A stretch of DNA of 64,000 nt from the NCBI RefSeq assembly GCF_947504225.1, contig NZ_CANNGT010000004.1, positions 227,741 to 291,740 of the forward strand. Reading direction: 5' to 3'. Origin of the DNA: Brumimicrobium ulvae (lineage in GTDB: Bacteria > Bacteroidota > Bacteroidia > Flavobacteriales_D > Crocinitomicaceae). Numbering within the stretch: position 1 is the first letter of the stretch; each line of letters starts with the position of its first letter. Below the pieces are notes generated by a model. The model was given only the letters and a program-made list of their open reading frames with translations, did no database searches and was not told where the DNA came from. Positions 55,778-63,969 of this stretch are shown piece by piece. Made by a program: the position numbers and the translations under genes.

Positions 55778-57040
55778 ATGGCAAAAATGTTAATTAAAAA
55801 TATCAAAGGTTTATTTCAAACAGGTGAAAATCTCCCACATTACAAAAAAGGAGAGCAAATGGATCATGACAACATGATTGAAAATGCGTTTTTAGCCATT
55901 GAAGACGATGAGATTATTGCCTATGGAAAAATGGAAGACTGGGGCGGAATTATGGATTGGAGAGACCTTGAAGTAATTGATGCCGAAGGGAAATATGTCC
56001 TGCCGACTTTCTGTGATTCACATACACATGCTGTTTTTGCTGCCACCAGAGAAGAAGAATTCGAAGACCGTATCAAAGGCTTGACTTATGAAGAAATCGC
56101 CTTAAAAGGAGGTGGAATATTAAATTCTGCTGCTCGACTACAAGAAATGGATGAAGACACCCTTTTTGAAGATGCGCTTGAGCGAATTCATGAATTGGCA
56201 AAATATGGAACAGGAGCCATCGAAATAAAATCGGGTTATGGACTTTCGGTAGAAGGTGAATTAAAGATGTTACGCGTAATCAAACGATTAAAAGCAGCTT
56301 CTCCGATGGCCATTAAAGCTACTTTTCTAGGAGCACACGCTTTTCCAGTAGAATTTAAAGAAAACCACCAAGGATATATCGACCTCATCATTAACGAAAT
56401 GCTGCCCAAAATTGCAGCCGAAGATTTAGCAGATTATATTGACTGTTTCTGTGAAAGAAATTATTTCACTGTGGAACAAATGAACACCTTGCTTGAAGCA
56501 GGAGCAAAATACAACTTGATTCCAAAGGTTCATGTAAATCAATTCTCCATTATGGGAGGTGTAAAAGCAGCTGTTGAACATGGTGCTTTATCTGTAGACC
56601 ATTTAGAAGAATTAGATGAAGCAGATATCGCTGCACTACAAGGAAGTGATGTGATGCCTACTTTCTTACCAGGCTGTTCCTTCTTTTTATCTATTCCTTA
56701 TGGAAAGGCCAGACAAGTCATTGCCGCAGATTTACCTTTGGCTTTGGCTTCAGACTACAATCCAGGATCTTCTCCAAGTGGAAATATGCAATTATTGACT
56801 TCAATCGCTTGTACTAAAATGAACATGACTCCCGTTGAAACCTTAAATGCAACAACGCTGAATACAGCATACGCCATGGGGATTTCAAATAGTCACGGAT
56901 CCATCTCCGTTGGTAAGAAGGCAAACATTATGATTACCCATCCAATTTCTTCATTAGCAAGAATTCCTTATTCTTTTGGTGAGAATAATATAGAAACTGT
57001 TATATTGAATGGGAAAATGTTCCATACCCACAAAGAATAA
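55778..57040 (+). CDS. hutI: Imidazolonepropionase
   Basis: A 420-aa amidohydrolase converting imidazolone-propionate to formiminoglutamate in histidine breakdown. The metal site HxH is CDSHTHAVFAATRE (~residues 70-84); substrate motif EIKSGYGLSVEGELKML and the late SDYNPGSSPSGNM are HutI hallmarks. Length is normal. hutU, hutH and hutG are not in the window. It is 25 nt ahead of the TraB/GumN gene on the same strand; no link in function is evident. Confidence 0.94.
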   Translation: MAKMLIKNIKGLFQTGENLPHYKKGEQMDHDNMIENAFLAIEDDEIIAYGKMEDWGGIMDWRDLEVIDAEGKYVLPTFCDSHTHAVFAATREEEFEDRIKGLTYEEIALKGGGILNSAARLQEMDEDTLFEDALERIHELAKYGTGAIEIKSGYGLSVEGELKMLRVIKRLKAASPMAIKATFLGAHAFPVEFKENHQGYIDLIINEMLPKIAAEDLADYIDCFCERNYFTVEQMNTLLEAGAKYNLIPKVHVNQFSIMGGVKAAVEHGALSVDHLEELDEADIAALQGSDVMPTFLPGCSFFLSIPYGKARQVIAADLPLALASDYNPGSSPSGNMQLLTSIACTKMNMTPVETLNATTLNTAYAMGISNSHGSISVGKKANIMITHPISSLARIPYSFGENNIETVILNGKMFHTHKE

Positions 57041-57064
57041 CTAAATAATTCAATACATAACCTT

Positions 57065-60000
57065 ATGCGCTACTCAATCTTTTTTATTTTGTTCTTGCTG
57101 AACTTTAATTCTTTCGGTCAAAAAAAAGAGATTGATAGATCTAATTATGAACTGTTATGGGAGATCTCTAGAGACGATATGCCCAACAGTTCGTATTTAT
57201 TTGGAACCTACCACAGCAACGATAATGACGTTTTTGAGTTTCCCGACACCCTCTATCCCATTTTGGAAAATGCAGATGCTGTTGTTTTGGAAACAGACAT
57301 CACAGAAATGATGTTGGATGAAGACATCGCACACAATCAGTTGGATTACAAAAAATCAAACTTGCTGCATTGGCTAATCCCTGCAAGAGGTGTAGATAAT
57401 GTAACCTACACACTTTATGGTTCAGACAACGGTAGACCCCAGTTTATCGACATGTACTTTAAGCAAGTTGCCGATAATTGCAAAAAGAATTTCATTCCCC
57501 TAGAAACCATTCAAAGTCAAATGGTCATTGGAATAAACAATGAATATAACCCTGACGCCCCAAGCAATTTAAGAATACTTGGAAGAGATGCGTTAAAACG
57601 AAAATACCTTGAAGGAAATGCCCATGACTTGCATAAATACACCCGAAATTCAACTTTACAATATGTTGATTTATACAAAGATTTAATTGTTGACAGAAAC
57701 ATCAACATGACGGAAGGAATCGATACTATTCTTCACCAAAACAACTCAACTTTTATTGCTGTTGGAGCGGCTCACCTGTTAGGACCTCAAGGAATTGTTC
57801 CCTTATTAAGAGAAAAAGGCTATACTGTTGAAGTGCTGAAAAGCAAATTCACTCCGCAATCTGTTCAAAAACAAAAACTCCTGAAAAAATGCACCCATTA
57901 TGAATACATAGACGAACGCTATGGAGCATCTATTAATTTTACGGGAAAACCTGCGACCATGGAGTATAGTTTTGGTGGAGGACGCATTGCAAAATACCTA
58001 GAACTTGGCCAGGGAAACACATACAGTTTAGGAATGTATCATTACAATTATAAAACCAACTTAGACTCTATTGTAATGAGTTACTTTGACCCTAAAGAAT
58101 TCCAAATTACCTCCTTTGATTCCTTAATGATCGATGGACAAACAAAAGCCTACCAAGGAAAAGTGAAATATGATGGCGGCGCGCAATGGATGAGGGTTTT
58201 CCACAAAAACAATATCATTTATGAAATCTACGCCTTTGGAGGACATCGTTTTATGAACTCAAATCGCGCTATCAACTTCTTCAACAGTTTCAAGTTTATT
58301 GATTTTAATCGTTATGGAGAACAAGACTTAGTCCATCCAGTAGTATCTCCTTCAAAAACAATGCGCCTTAACTTTCCAAAAGGAGCCATTGAAGAAACAA
58401 GACAGCAAGACTTTGACCAGATGTGGACAAGTCTATGGTTCAATCCAACAACAGATGAGACTTTTTTCGTCTTGGAAAGCATCATGACAGACAACACTAT
58501 TTTTTACAACTCAGAAGATTTTGGACATTACCTTCTGCGAGAATATAATATAGACAGTGTTGAGTTTTCAAATGAAATTCACAAAGAAGGTGAATATTTG
58601 CAGAAATCGTTTGCTGTGCAAGACCGTGGAAAAATAATCTACGGGAAAATTAGGGTGTTGGGAAACCTCATTCAACTTGTTGAATACACTGGTGAAGACG
58701 AAGCTAGAAAGAAACAGTTCCTAAGTGATTTCGATGCCATTCAGCCTTTTCCTTCTGAACGCAAAGAAACCAAGATAAGCAATAGTACATTTTCTACTAC
58801 CTTAACGCATACAGGGTTCAAAAAACAGAAAGTGAGTACTCAATACAAATACAGAAATACAAATGAATATGTATTGAATGACATCAATAACAGTCTCACT
58901 TACCACGTATTGATAAAAGATTTCCATTCTTGGGCTTTTTCTCAAAAATCTTCAACCCAACTTTTAGATGATCAAATTTCTTGGCCCGAAGAAGAGCTTG
59001 GAGCAATTGTTGACACCACTTATGACCTTACAGGGCAACATCCAACTTTGTTTTTTGACATTTATTACCCTTCATCAGAAAACAGATTTGTAGGAAAAAC
59101 AATGGTCATTGGAAAATCTATTGTAGTAGCGAGTATTACCTACCCCAACCTAGCACACGAAGCTTATCAAAACCTGTCCTTTTTAGACAGCCTCTCTTTC
59201 TCTATGTCAGACTCAATAGCAATCAATGAAATCAGTGTTCCTTTCCTCAAAAATGAATTAATGGTGAATGGCGAAGAAGCCATCGAGCAGTTAATAGAAG
59301 ACGGACACATCAACAAAGAAACACTGCTGTCTATGCTGGAATGGACGCCCAACTTTTTTAATGCTTATGACCCTATTGGATCTTTACAAGGAACAATTCT
59401 CGTTGCCCTTAACGATATGGACTCAACAACAAAAGTGATTGAATACTGGGAGGAAAATGTAAATTCAGACAACTTTATTCTTTCCCTTGCCGCACTTTAT
59501 GTGCTCCAAGAAAGAAATCAACCTGAGCAATTCATAACTGTTGCAAAAAAAGCCAATGAGCTAGGGCATCATCAAATCGATTACTATTATTACATCAAGA
59601 CAAACAAAGACCAGCTCGACTTTCTAAAAGCTACATGGCCCGTTTTTAGCCCCTTATTGGAAGACAGTTTAGCATGGAATACCACCTTTGTGATTCAAGA
59701 CCTCATGAAAGATGATTTCTTTTATGAATACTTTACAAGCACTGAATTTATTCAAGCCATCACCAGTCAAAAACAACCGTCTTGGGCACCGTTCCGATAC
59801 ATGGACATCCTTCACGAACAAAACGTTCCAAAGGAAAAGCTATTGGAGGTTTTAACCGCATGGGGAAAGCATGAAAACGATGATAAAATTGGGAGCATTG
59901 CAGCGTGGAAAACCATTCTAAATGAAAAAATCACCTTTAGAGAAAAACGATTAATCAAACGAGATGCTGCCGTAGCCATCTCTTTCTCAAAAGTTATGGC

Positions 60001-60334
60001 CATCTCCAACACCCCAGTTTTCAAGCTCTTGACCTATGAAGATATGATTGGATATCTTTCTTTTGACCATTACAAGGACGCTTATACCGATAAAAGTAAA
60101 TCCTTAAGTCATATCGAAAACAGAGTACTTTCAGTTGATGGCGCACCTCGAAGTTTTGCTTTTTATAAAGCCATTGAAAATGGAAGAACTTATTTTATGG
60201 CACGAGAATTATTCCCAGAGCGTACCTTACCTTCCTATAGTGGTTTCGGTAACGACACTTACTTTCTTTATGGAAACGAAATATATCAACCTAAAAAAAT
60301 TGAGGAAGAATTGAGGAAGAAAATTTCTGAATAA
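57065..60334 (+). CDS. Large TraB/GumN-domain secreted protein
   Basis: A 1089-aa protein with a signal peptide (MRYSIFFILFLLNFNSFGQ). Residues ~25-270 form a TraB/GumN domain: SSYLFGTYHSNDNDV (GTxHxxD-like), AVVLETDITEMM and AVGAAHLLGPQGIVPLL with a second His. TraB/GumN folds relate to the TIKI metalloproteases. The remaining ~800 residues are unlike usual GumN (~300 aa): two beta-rich stretches around 300-550 and a helical repeat region near 760-950 (NPEQFITVAKKANELG). It follows hutI by 25 nt and ends at a strong terminator. Confidence 0.8.
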   Translation: MRYSIFFILFLLNFNSFGQKKEIDRSNYELLWEISRDDMPNSSYLFGTYHSNDNDVFEFPDTLYPILENADAVVLETDITEMMLDEDIAHNQLDYKKSNLLHWLIPARGVDNVTYTLYGSDNGRPQFIDMYFKQVADNCKKNFIPLETIQSQMVIGINNEYNPDAPSNLRILGRDALKRKYLEGNAHDLHKYTRNSTLQYVDLYKDLIVDRNINMTEGIDTILHQNNSTFIAVGAAHLLGPQGIVPLLREKGYTVEVLKSKFTPQSVQKQKLLKKCTHYEYIDERYGASINFTGKPATMEYSFGGGRIAKYLELGQGNTYSLGMYHYNYKTNLDSIVMSYFDPKEFQITSFDSLMIDGQTKAYQGKVKYDGGAQWMRVFHKNNIIYEIYAFGGHRFMNSNRAINFFNSFKFIDFNRYGEQDLVHPVVSPSKTMRLNFPKGAIEETRQQDFDQMWTSLWFNPTTDETFFVLESIMTDNTIFYNSEDFGHYLLREYNIDSVEFSNEIHKEGEYLQKSFAVQDRGKIIYGKIRVLGNLIQLVEYTGEDEARKKQFLSDFDAIQPFPSERKETKISNSTFSTTLTHTGFKKQKVSTQYKYRNTNEYVLNDINNSLTYHVLIKDFHSWAFSQKSSTQLLDDQISWPEEELGAIVDTTYDLTGQHPTLFFDIYYPSSENRFVGKTMVIGKSIVVASITYPNLAHEAYQNLSFLDSLSFSMSDSIAINEISVPFLKNELMVNGEEAIEQLIEDGHINKETLLSMLEWTPNFFNAYDPIGSLQGTILVALNDMDSTTKVIEYWEENVNSDNFILSLAALYVLQERNQPEQFITVAKKANELGHHQIDYYYYIKTNKDQLDFLKATWPVFSPLLEDSLAWNTTFVIQDLMKDDFFYEYFTSTEFIQAITSQKQPSWAPFRYMDILHEQNVPKEKLLEVLTAWGKHENDDKIGSIAAWKTILNEKITFREKRLIKRDAAVAISFSKVMAISNTPVFKLLTYEDMIGYLSFDHYKDAYTDKSKSLSHIENRVLSVDGAPRSFAFYKAIENGRTYFMARELFPERTLPSYSGFGNDTYFLYGNEIYQPKKIEEELRKKISE

Positions 60335-60390
60335 TAGCTAAATTCATCCGTTTTGCAAACGTAGAATGACAAACAAATGGATGAGCAAGT

Positions 60391-60435
60391 CGGTAAAAAA
60401 GGTGCCCAAGCTTTACTTGAGCACCTTTTTTACCG
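60391..60435. terminator. Strong bidirectional terminator
   Basis: A 20-bp stem with one mismatch (CGGTAAAAAAGGTGCCCAAG at 60391-60410 and CTTGAGCACCTTTTTTACCG at 60416-60435) has a 5-nt loop. It lies between the convergent TraB/GumN and nadD genes; its arms carry the A6 and T6 runs. Confidence 0.82.
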
Positions 60436-60506
60436 GGAACCGTCACCTTGTGGCGTTATTTCGAAAAAGCTTTCGTTCTTCCAAAGAATTAAAACGCCGA
60501 GGAATC

Positions 60507-61124
60507 TTACTTCTTGTAAAAATTCATGTGATCGATGTATTTATAAACCGGGTCGGTCAATAAATAGCGAACATCTTTTTTGTCTTTAATGGCCTGACGA
60601 ATAAAGCTAGAGCTCACTTTCATCACTGGTGCATCTTCGCAGATGATGATGTTTTCATGGTTCTGCAAGTCATTCAGAGGCAAGTATCCGATTTGTTCTA
60701 CCTCTTGTTCTTCTTGAATGGTAAGCACGCGAGGATAAACATAGAGTTTATGATTTTCTAAAATATACTCGAAGTTTTTCCATTTATGGAAAGTGCGTAA
60801 ATTGTCTTCTCCCATAATTAAATGGAACTCATTATTGGGATGCTTTTCCTTTAAATAAGCTAAAGTATCGGCAGTATATGAAGGGCGAGGCATCTTGAAT
60901 TCAATATCACTTTCCCTTAAATTATCATTGTCTTCAATGGCTACGCGGACAATGGCTAATCGGTGATAATCTTCCAACAAAGATTTCTTTTTTTTGAGTG
61001 GATTTTGAGGAGAAACCACTAACCACACCTCATCAAGGTCTGTGTAGTCGGCCATGTAATTGGATATAATCAAATGTCCAATATGAATGGGGTTAAAAGT
61101 TCCAAAATATAATCCTACCTTCAT
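60507..61124 (-). CDS. nadD: Nicotinate-nucleotide adenylyltransferase
   Basis: A 205-aa enzyme joining nicotinate mononucleotide and ATP in NAD synthesis. The nucleotidyltransferase motif GTFNPIHIGHL is at residues 8-18 and the C-terminal SSSFIRQAIKDKKDVRYLL is the ISSTxIR-type segment. Length is standard. It overlaps the gmk stop by one base (TAATG), in a yicC-gmk-nadD operon that is common in Bacteroidota. Confidence 0.95.
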   Translation of the reverse strand: MKVGLYFGTFNPIHIGHLIISNYMADYTDLDEVWLVVSPQNPLKKKKSLLEDYHRLAIVRVAIEDNDNLRESDIEFKMPRPSYTADTLAYLKEKHPNNEFHLIMGEDNLRTFHKWKNFEYILENHKLYVYPRVLTIQEEQEVEQIGYLPLNDLQNHENIIICEDAPVMKVSSSFIRQAIKDKKDVRYLLTDPVYKYIDHMNFYKK

Positions 61125-61705
61125 TATTTAATGTATTCTTTTATCATTTTTTCGATTTCATCGACAGTCAAGCCTAAATCATTGTTCACCACCGCGCGAT
61201 CGAAAAACTCACTTTTTGACAATTCTTCTTCTGCCTTTTTAAGGCGTGTTATGATTTTATCTTCTGTTTCAGTTTGCCGATTGCGCAGGCGTTCTTCTAA
61301 AACTTCAATGGATGGAGGAAGAATGAAAAAACTCATTGCTGCATCTCCAAAGTATTTTTTGAGATTGATACCACCATACACATCAACATCAAAAAGTACT
61401 GTTTTGTTCTCGGCCCAAAGACGATCAACTTCAGATTTTAGCGTTCCATAAAAATGATCTGCATAAACCTCTTCCCATTCAATAAAAGCATTCTCCTTGA
61501 TTTTCTCTTTGAAGCCCTCAATGCCAAGAAAGTAATAGTCTTTTTCATGTACTTCGTTGACCCTTGGTTCGCGGGAGCATGCTGAAATAGAAAAAGCCAA
61601 TTCATCCATTCGTTCCAATAAAGCACGAACAATGGTTGTTTTTCCTGCTCCAGAAGGGGCTGAAAAAATGATGCATTTTCCTGTTAGTTTTTGGTCCTTG
61701 TCCAT
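61124..61705 (-). CDS. gmk: Guanylate kinase
   Basis: A 193-aa enzyme converting GMP to GDP. P-loop FSAPSGAGKTT (~residues 14-24); the GMP-binding segment is ISACSREPRVNEVHEKDYYF, where typical enzymes read STTTRxPRxGExxGxDYxF, so Thr-Thr-Arg is replaced by Ala-Cys-Ser-Arg. The lid RNRQTETEDKIITRL is also present. It lies 6 nt after yicC and couples to nadD. Confidence 0.94.
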   Translation of the reverse strand: MDKDQKLTGKCIIFSAPSGAGKTTIVRALLERMDELAFSISACSREPRVNEVHEKDYYFLGIEGFKEKIKENAFIEWEEVYADHFYGTLKSEVDRLWAENKTVLFDVDVYGGINLKKYFGDAAMSFFILPPSIEVLEERLRNRQTETEDKIITRLKKAEEELSKSEFFDRAVVNNDLGLTVDEIEKMIKEYIK

Positions 61706-61711
61706 GATTCA

Positions 61712-62578
61712 CTAGAGCGTATTGAGTACCTGTTCTTTGATTTTTTCTAAATAATCTTTCATTTCCACAACAATTTTCTGTAAATCTGCATGGTAAGCCT
61801 TGCTTCCAAGGGTATTGATTTCTCTTCCAATTTCTTGCGTAATGAAACCCAGTTTTTTTCCAATTGCCCCAGAAGCATTCATTGAAATTCTGAAGTAATC
61901 TAAATGATGTTGTAATCGTGTTTTTTCTTCAGAAACGTCTAGCTTTTCGATGTAGTAAATCAGCTCTTGTTCAAAGCGATTTTCATCTACACCTTCTTGC
62001 AGCTTTTCAAGTCCTTTGCGCATGCGTTCACGAATAATTTCAATGCGCACTTCTTCATATTTCGGCACTTCTTGTAAAAGTCTTTCTATTTGATCAATAG
62101 AACTTGTAAAATCTGCGATTAAAGACTTGCCTTCTTCTTCTCTGAAACGCTTCATGTTTTCCAATGCTTCTTGAATCAACAATTGAACCTGATTCCATTC
62201 CTCATCAGAAACCTCCGACTCTTGCGTTTGCAATACTTCTGGCATCCTCATTATGGTGGTCAAAAAATCTTTAGGTTCTTCCCCTACTTGATTGGCCAAG
62301 GCTGACATTTCTTTGTAATAAGCAACAGCCAATTCAGTATTGATTCCCACTTTAGCGCTACCATCGATAGACTCCTCAGTAATGACACATTCCACCTTTC
62401 CGCGTTCAAGCGCATTACCAATCATCTTTCGAATCGGCAGTTCGTATGCTTTATAAGTTCCTGGTATTTTCAAATGAACGTCTGTTCCTTTGCTATTGAG
62501 GGAGCGCATTTCTACCGATACTTTCTTATTCGAAAAAGTACCTGCGGACTTCCCAAAACCTGTCATTGATTGCAACAT
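61712..62578 (-). CDS. yicC: YicC-family endoribonuclease-like protein
   Basis: A 288-aa cytoplasmic protein. The start at 62578 (MLQSMTGFGKS) is the universal YicC N-terminus; the in-frame ATG upstream at 62677 gives an unmatched extension. The C-terminal DUF1732 region ends FITQEIGREINTLGSKA, also conserved. YicC proteins are stress-linked endoribonucleases in E. coli and Bacillus. The operon yicC-gmk-nadD is widespread. Confidence 0.93.
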   Translation of the reverse strand: MLQSMTGFGKSAGTFSNKKVSVEMRSLNSKGTDVHLKIPGTYKAYELPIRKMIGNALERGKVECVITEESIDGSAKVGINTELAVAYYKEMSALANQVGEEPKDFLTTIMRMPEVLQTQESEVSDEEWNQVQLLIQEALENMKRFREEEGKSLIADFTSSIDQIERLLQEVPKYEEVRIEIIRERMRKGLEKLQEGVDENRFEQELIYYIEKLDVSEEKTRLQHHLDYFRISMNASGAIGKKLGFITQEIGREINTLGSKAYHADLQKIVVEMKDYLEKIKEQVLNTL

Positions 62579-62673
62579 AGATAATTCTTTCAGCAAAAGT
62601 AGGAAATTGAGTGGAATTAGCGGTGTTTTGAAGGGGAAATAAATTAAAGCGGTATTTATGCGATTTATAATAG

Positions 62674-62756
62674 TCAATTACGAATGATTCAATTACGAAT
62701 GATTCAATTACGAATTACGAATTGGGGAATTACGAATTAGTTAAATACGAATGATT
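62674..62756. repeat. Tandem TCAATTACGAATGAT micro-repeats
   Basis: Two perfect 15-bp copies (62674-62688, 62689-62703) and a partial third are followed by irregular (A)ATTACGAATT units. It separates yicC from the recombinase remnant and has no coding content; it looks like slippage-driven spread. Confidence 0.65.
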
Positions 62757-62904
62757 TAATTCCGCATTTAGGCTCAAAAAGGAGCATTCCTTTGGTCGCT
62801 CTTTTTATGCCTACAGTTGTGCACAACAGTTCAGCAGGATTTCCGTATTCGTCAGGGCCGAGAAGCATTACCGTTGAAACACACTTTTCTTATGGGAGAA
62901 TTAA

Positions 62905-63131
62905 AAAGTTTTAAAAATCATTAAGAAAGCAATAAAAAAGGCAGGAATAAAGAAACCCGTTAGCTTCATTGGTTGCGCCATAGCTATGCTACCCATTTAT
63001 TGGAAAGTGGCACAGACCTTCGCTATATACAGAAGTTATTGGGACACAGCAGTTCAAAGACAACAGAGATTTATACACATGTCAGCAACAGGGACATACA
63101 ACGAATCAAAAGCCCATTTGACGATTTGTAA
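62905..63131 (+). pseudogene. 3' remnant of a tyrosine recombinase (integrase), frameshifted
   Basis: Only the C-terminal catalytic third survives. Frame 1 reads [20 protein letters not shown] to 62964; after a 1-base deletion the second frame continues [40 protein letters not shown] and ends IKSPFDDL at stop 63129-63131. The HxxR pair, LGH and catalytic Tyr (IYTH) are all present in the sequence. An in-frame stop at 62902 blocks extension upstream. The ending SPFDDL resembles the SPLDAL end of integron integrases and also Bacteroidota XerC/D-like recombinases. Confidence 0.9.
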
Positions 63132-63232
63132 AATAGAAATGTTTCATTAGCTTTACAATATATTATTCAGTAAAACTGTACATTATTTCTAGATTTAGAG
63201 GATATTGTGCGGATTAATTGGATATATAAAAA

Positions 63233-63246
63233 GTTGGCTGTAATGT
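63233..63246 (+). repeat. Left copy of 14-bp inverted repeat bracketing DinB gene
   Basis: GTTGGCTGTAATGT lies 27 nt before the DinB ATG. Its reverse complement occurs with one mismatch at 63746-63759, straight after the DinB stop. Confidence 0.7.
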
Positions 63247-63273
63247 AAAACGACATTTCCGAAAATAAAGAAA

Positions 63274-63741
63274 ATGACCCAATCTGAACTTATAATTTTA
63301 AATTTTACAGAAATAAGGAGAAGAAGTATAAAACTTTGGAATGGACTACCTGAGAAATATTATAATTGGAAACCTGACGAAAAAGCAATGAGTGCGTCAG
63401 AAATGATAAGACACGTTTTGGAGGCTGATTATGGATGGAATCTTATTATTAATCAAGGAGATATGACAAATTATAAAACACCTTGGGAAAATCGACCATT
63501 CATTAATGTTACTGATGAACTTGAATTTGCCGAACCTTATAGAAAAACATTTATAGAAAGTGTATGGCAATTTTCGGATACGGAATTAAACGAAACCGAA
63601 ATCATTCATCCAGGGAACGGAGAAAAGAAAATACTTGGAAAATATTTATTGCGGATTGGATATCACGAATCAGTTCACGCAGGACAATTTTTGTCGTATT
63701 TAAGAGCAATGAAAATTGATAGACCAAAAATATGGGATTGA
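63274..63741 (+). CDS. DinB-family protein in a cassette-like unit
   Basis: A 155-aa four-helix-bundle protein of the DinB/YfiT superfamily. The metal-binding His triad is His47 (MIRHVLEADYGWN), His131 and His135 (YHESVHAGQF). Relatives include thiol-transferases such as BstA; the substrate is unknown. The gene is bracketed by 14-bp inverted repeats at 63233 and 63746 and followed by a folded element resembling an attC site. It lies downstream of an integrase remnant and is more A/T-rich than the core genes, so horizontal acquisition is likely. Confidence 0.85.
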   Translation: MTQSELIILNFTEIRRRSIKLWNGLPEKYYNWKPDEKAMSASEMIRHVLEADYGWNLIINQGDMTNYKTPWENRPFINVTDELEFAEPYRKTFIESVWQFSDTELNETEIIHPGNGEKKILGKYLLRIGYHESVHAGQFLSYLRAMKIDRPKIWD

Positions 63742-63752
63742 AAAAACACTAC

Positions 63753-63885
63753 AGCCAACAATGTATAACCGCAATTACGGCGGATTCGACTACGTCCGAA
63801 TCCACTCGGAATTGCTAACGTCAGTTCTTAACCGAAAATTATTAACTTTAAATCCGTAACTGACGGTTATACGAGACCGTTGAAC
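63753..63885 (+). repeat. attC-like folded recombination-site candidate
   Basis: A 133-bp structured element starts with the right inverted repeat (AGCCAAC) and ends in GTTGAAC, which fits the integron core GTTRRRY. Its arms GTATAACCGCAATTACGG (63763-63780) and CCGTAACTGACGGTTATAC (63854-63872) pair, leaving one extra unpaired base and one mismatch. An inner hairpin GGATTCG/CGAATCC (63782-63803) is also present. The inverse core AGCCAAC misses RYYYAAC by one base. Confidence 0.5.
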
Positions 63886-63930
63886 TAAACCGATTGAAAA
63901 TCGGTAATTTCCCATACTCACCTCATTGAC

Positions 63931-63965
63931 ATAAATTTATGGAAGTATTAATCCATAAAATTTAT
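63931..63965. repeat. Inverted repeat before the last partial ORF
   Basis: ATAAATTTATGGA (63931-63943) pairs with TCCATAAAATTTAT (63952-63965) with one bulged base and an 8-nt loop. It ends 4 nt before an ATG at 63970; it could be an operator or an element end. Confidence 0.45.
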
Positions 63966-63969
63966 CAAA

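Noticed and set aside
62674..62756. Possible CRISPR array
   Set aside because: Repeat units are 15 bp and directly adjacent with no spacers; they are simple tandem repeats.
62771..62806. Terminator-like GGAGC...GCTC with A and T flanks
   Set aside because: The stem is 4-5 bp with a 12-nt loop, too weak to call, and no intact gene ends there.
63753..63885. Calling the element a confirmed integron attC
   Set aside because: The inverse core deviates from consensus and no functional integrase is present; kept as a candidate only.
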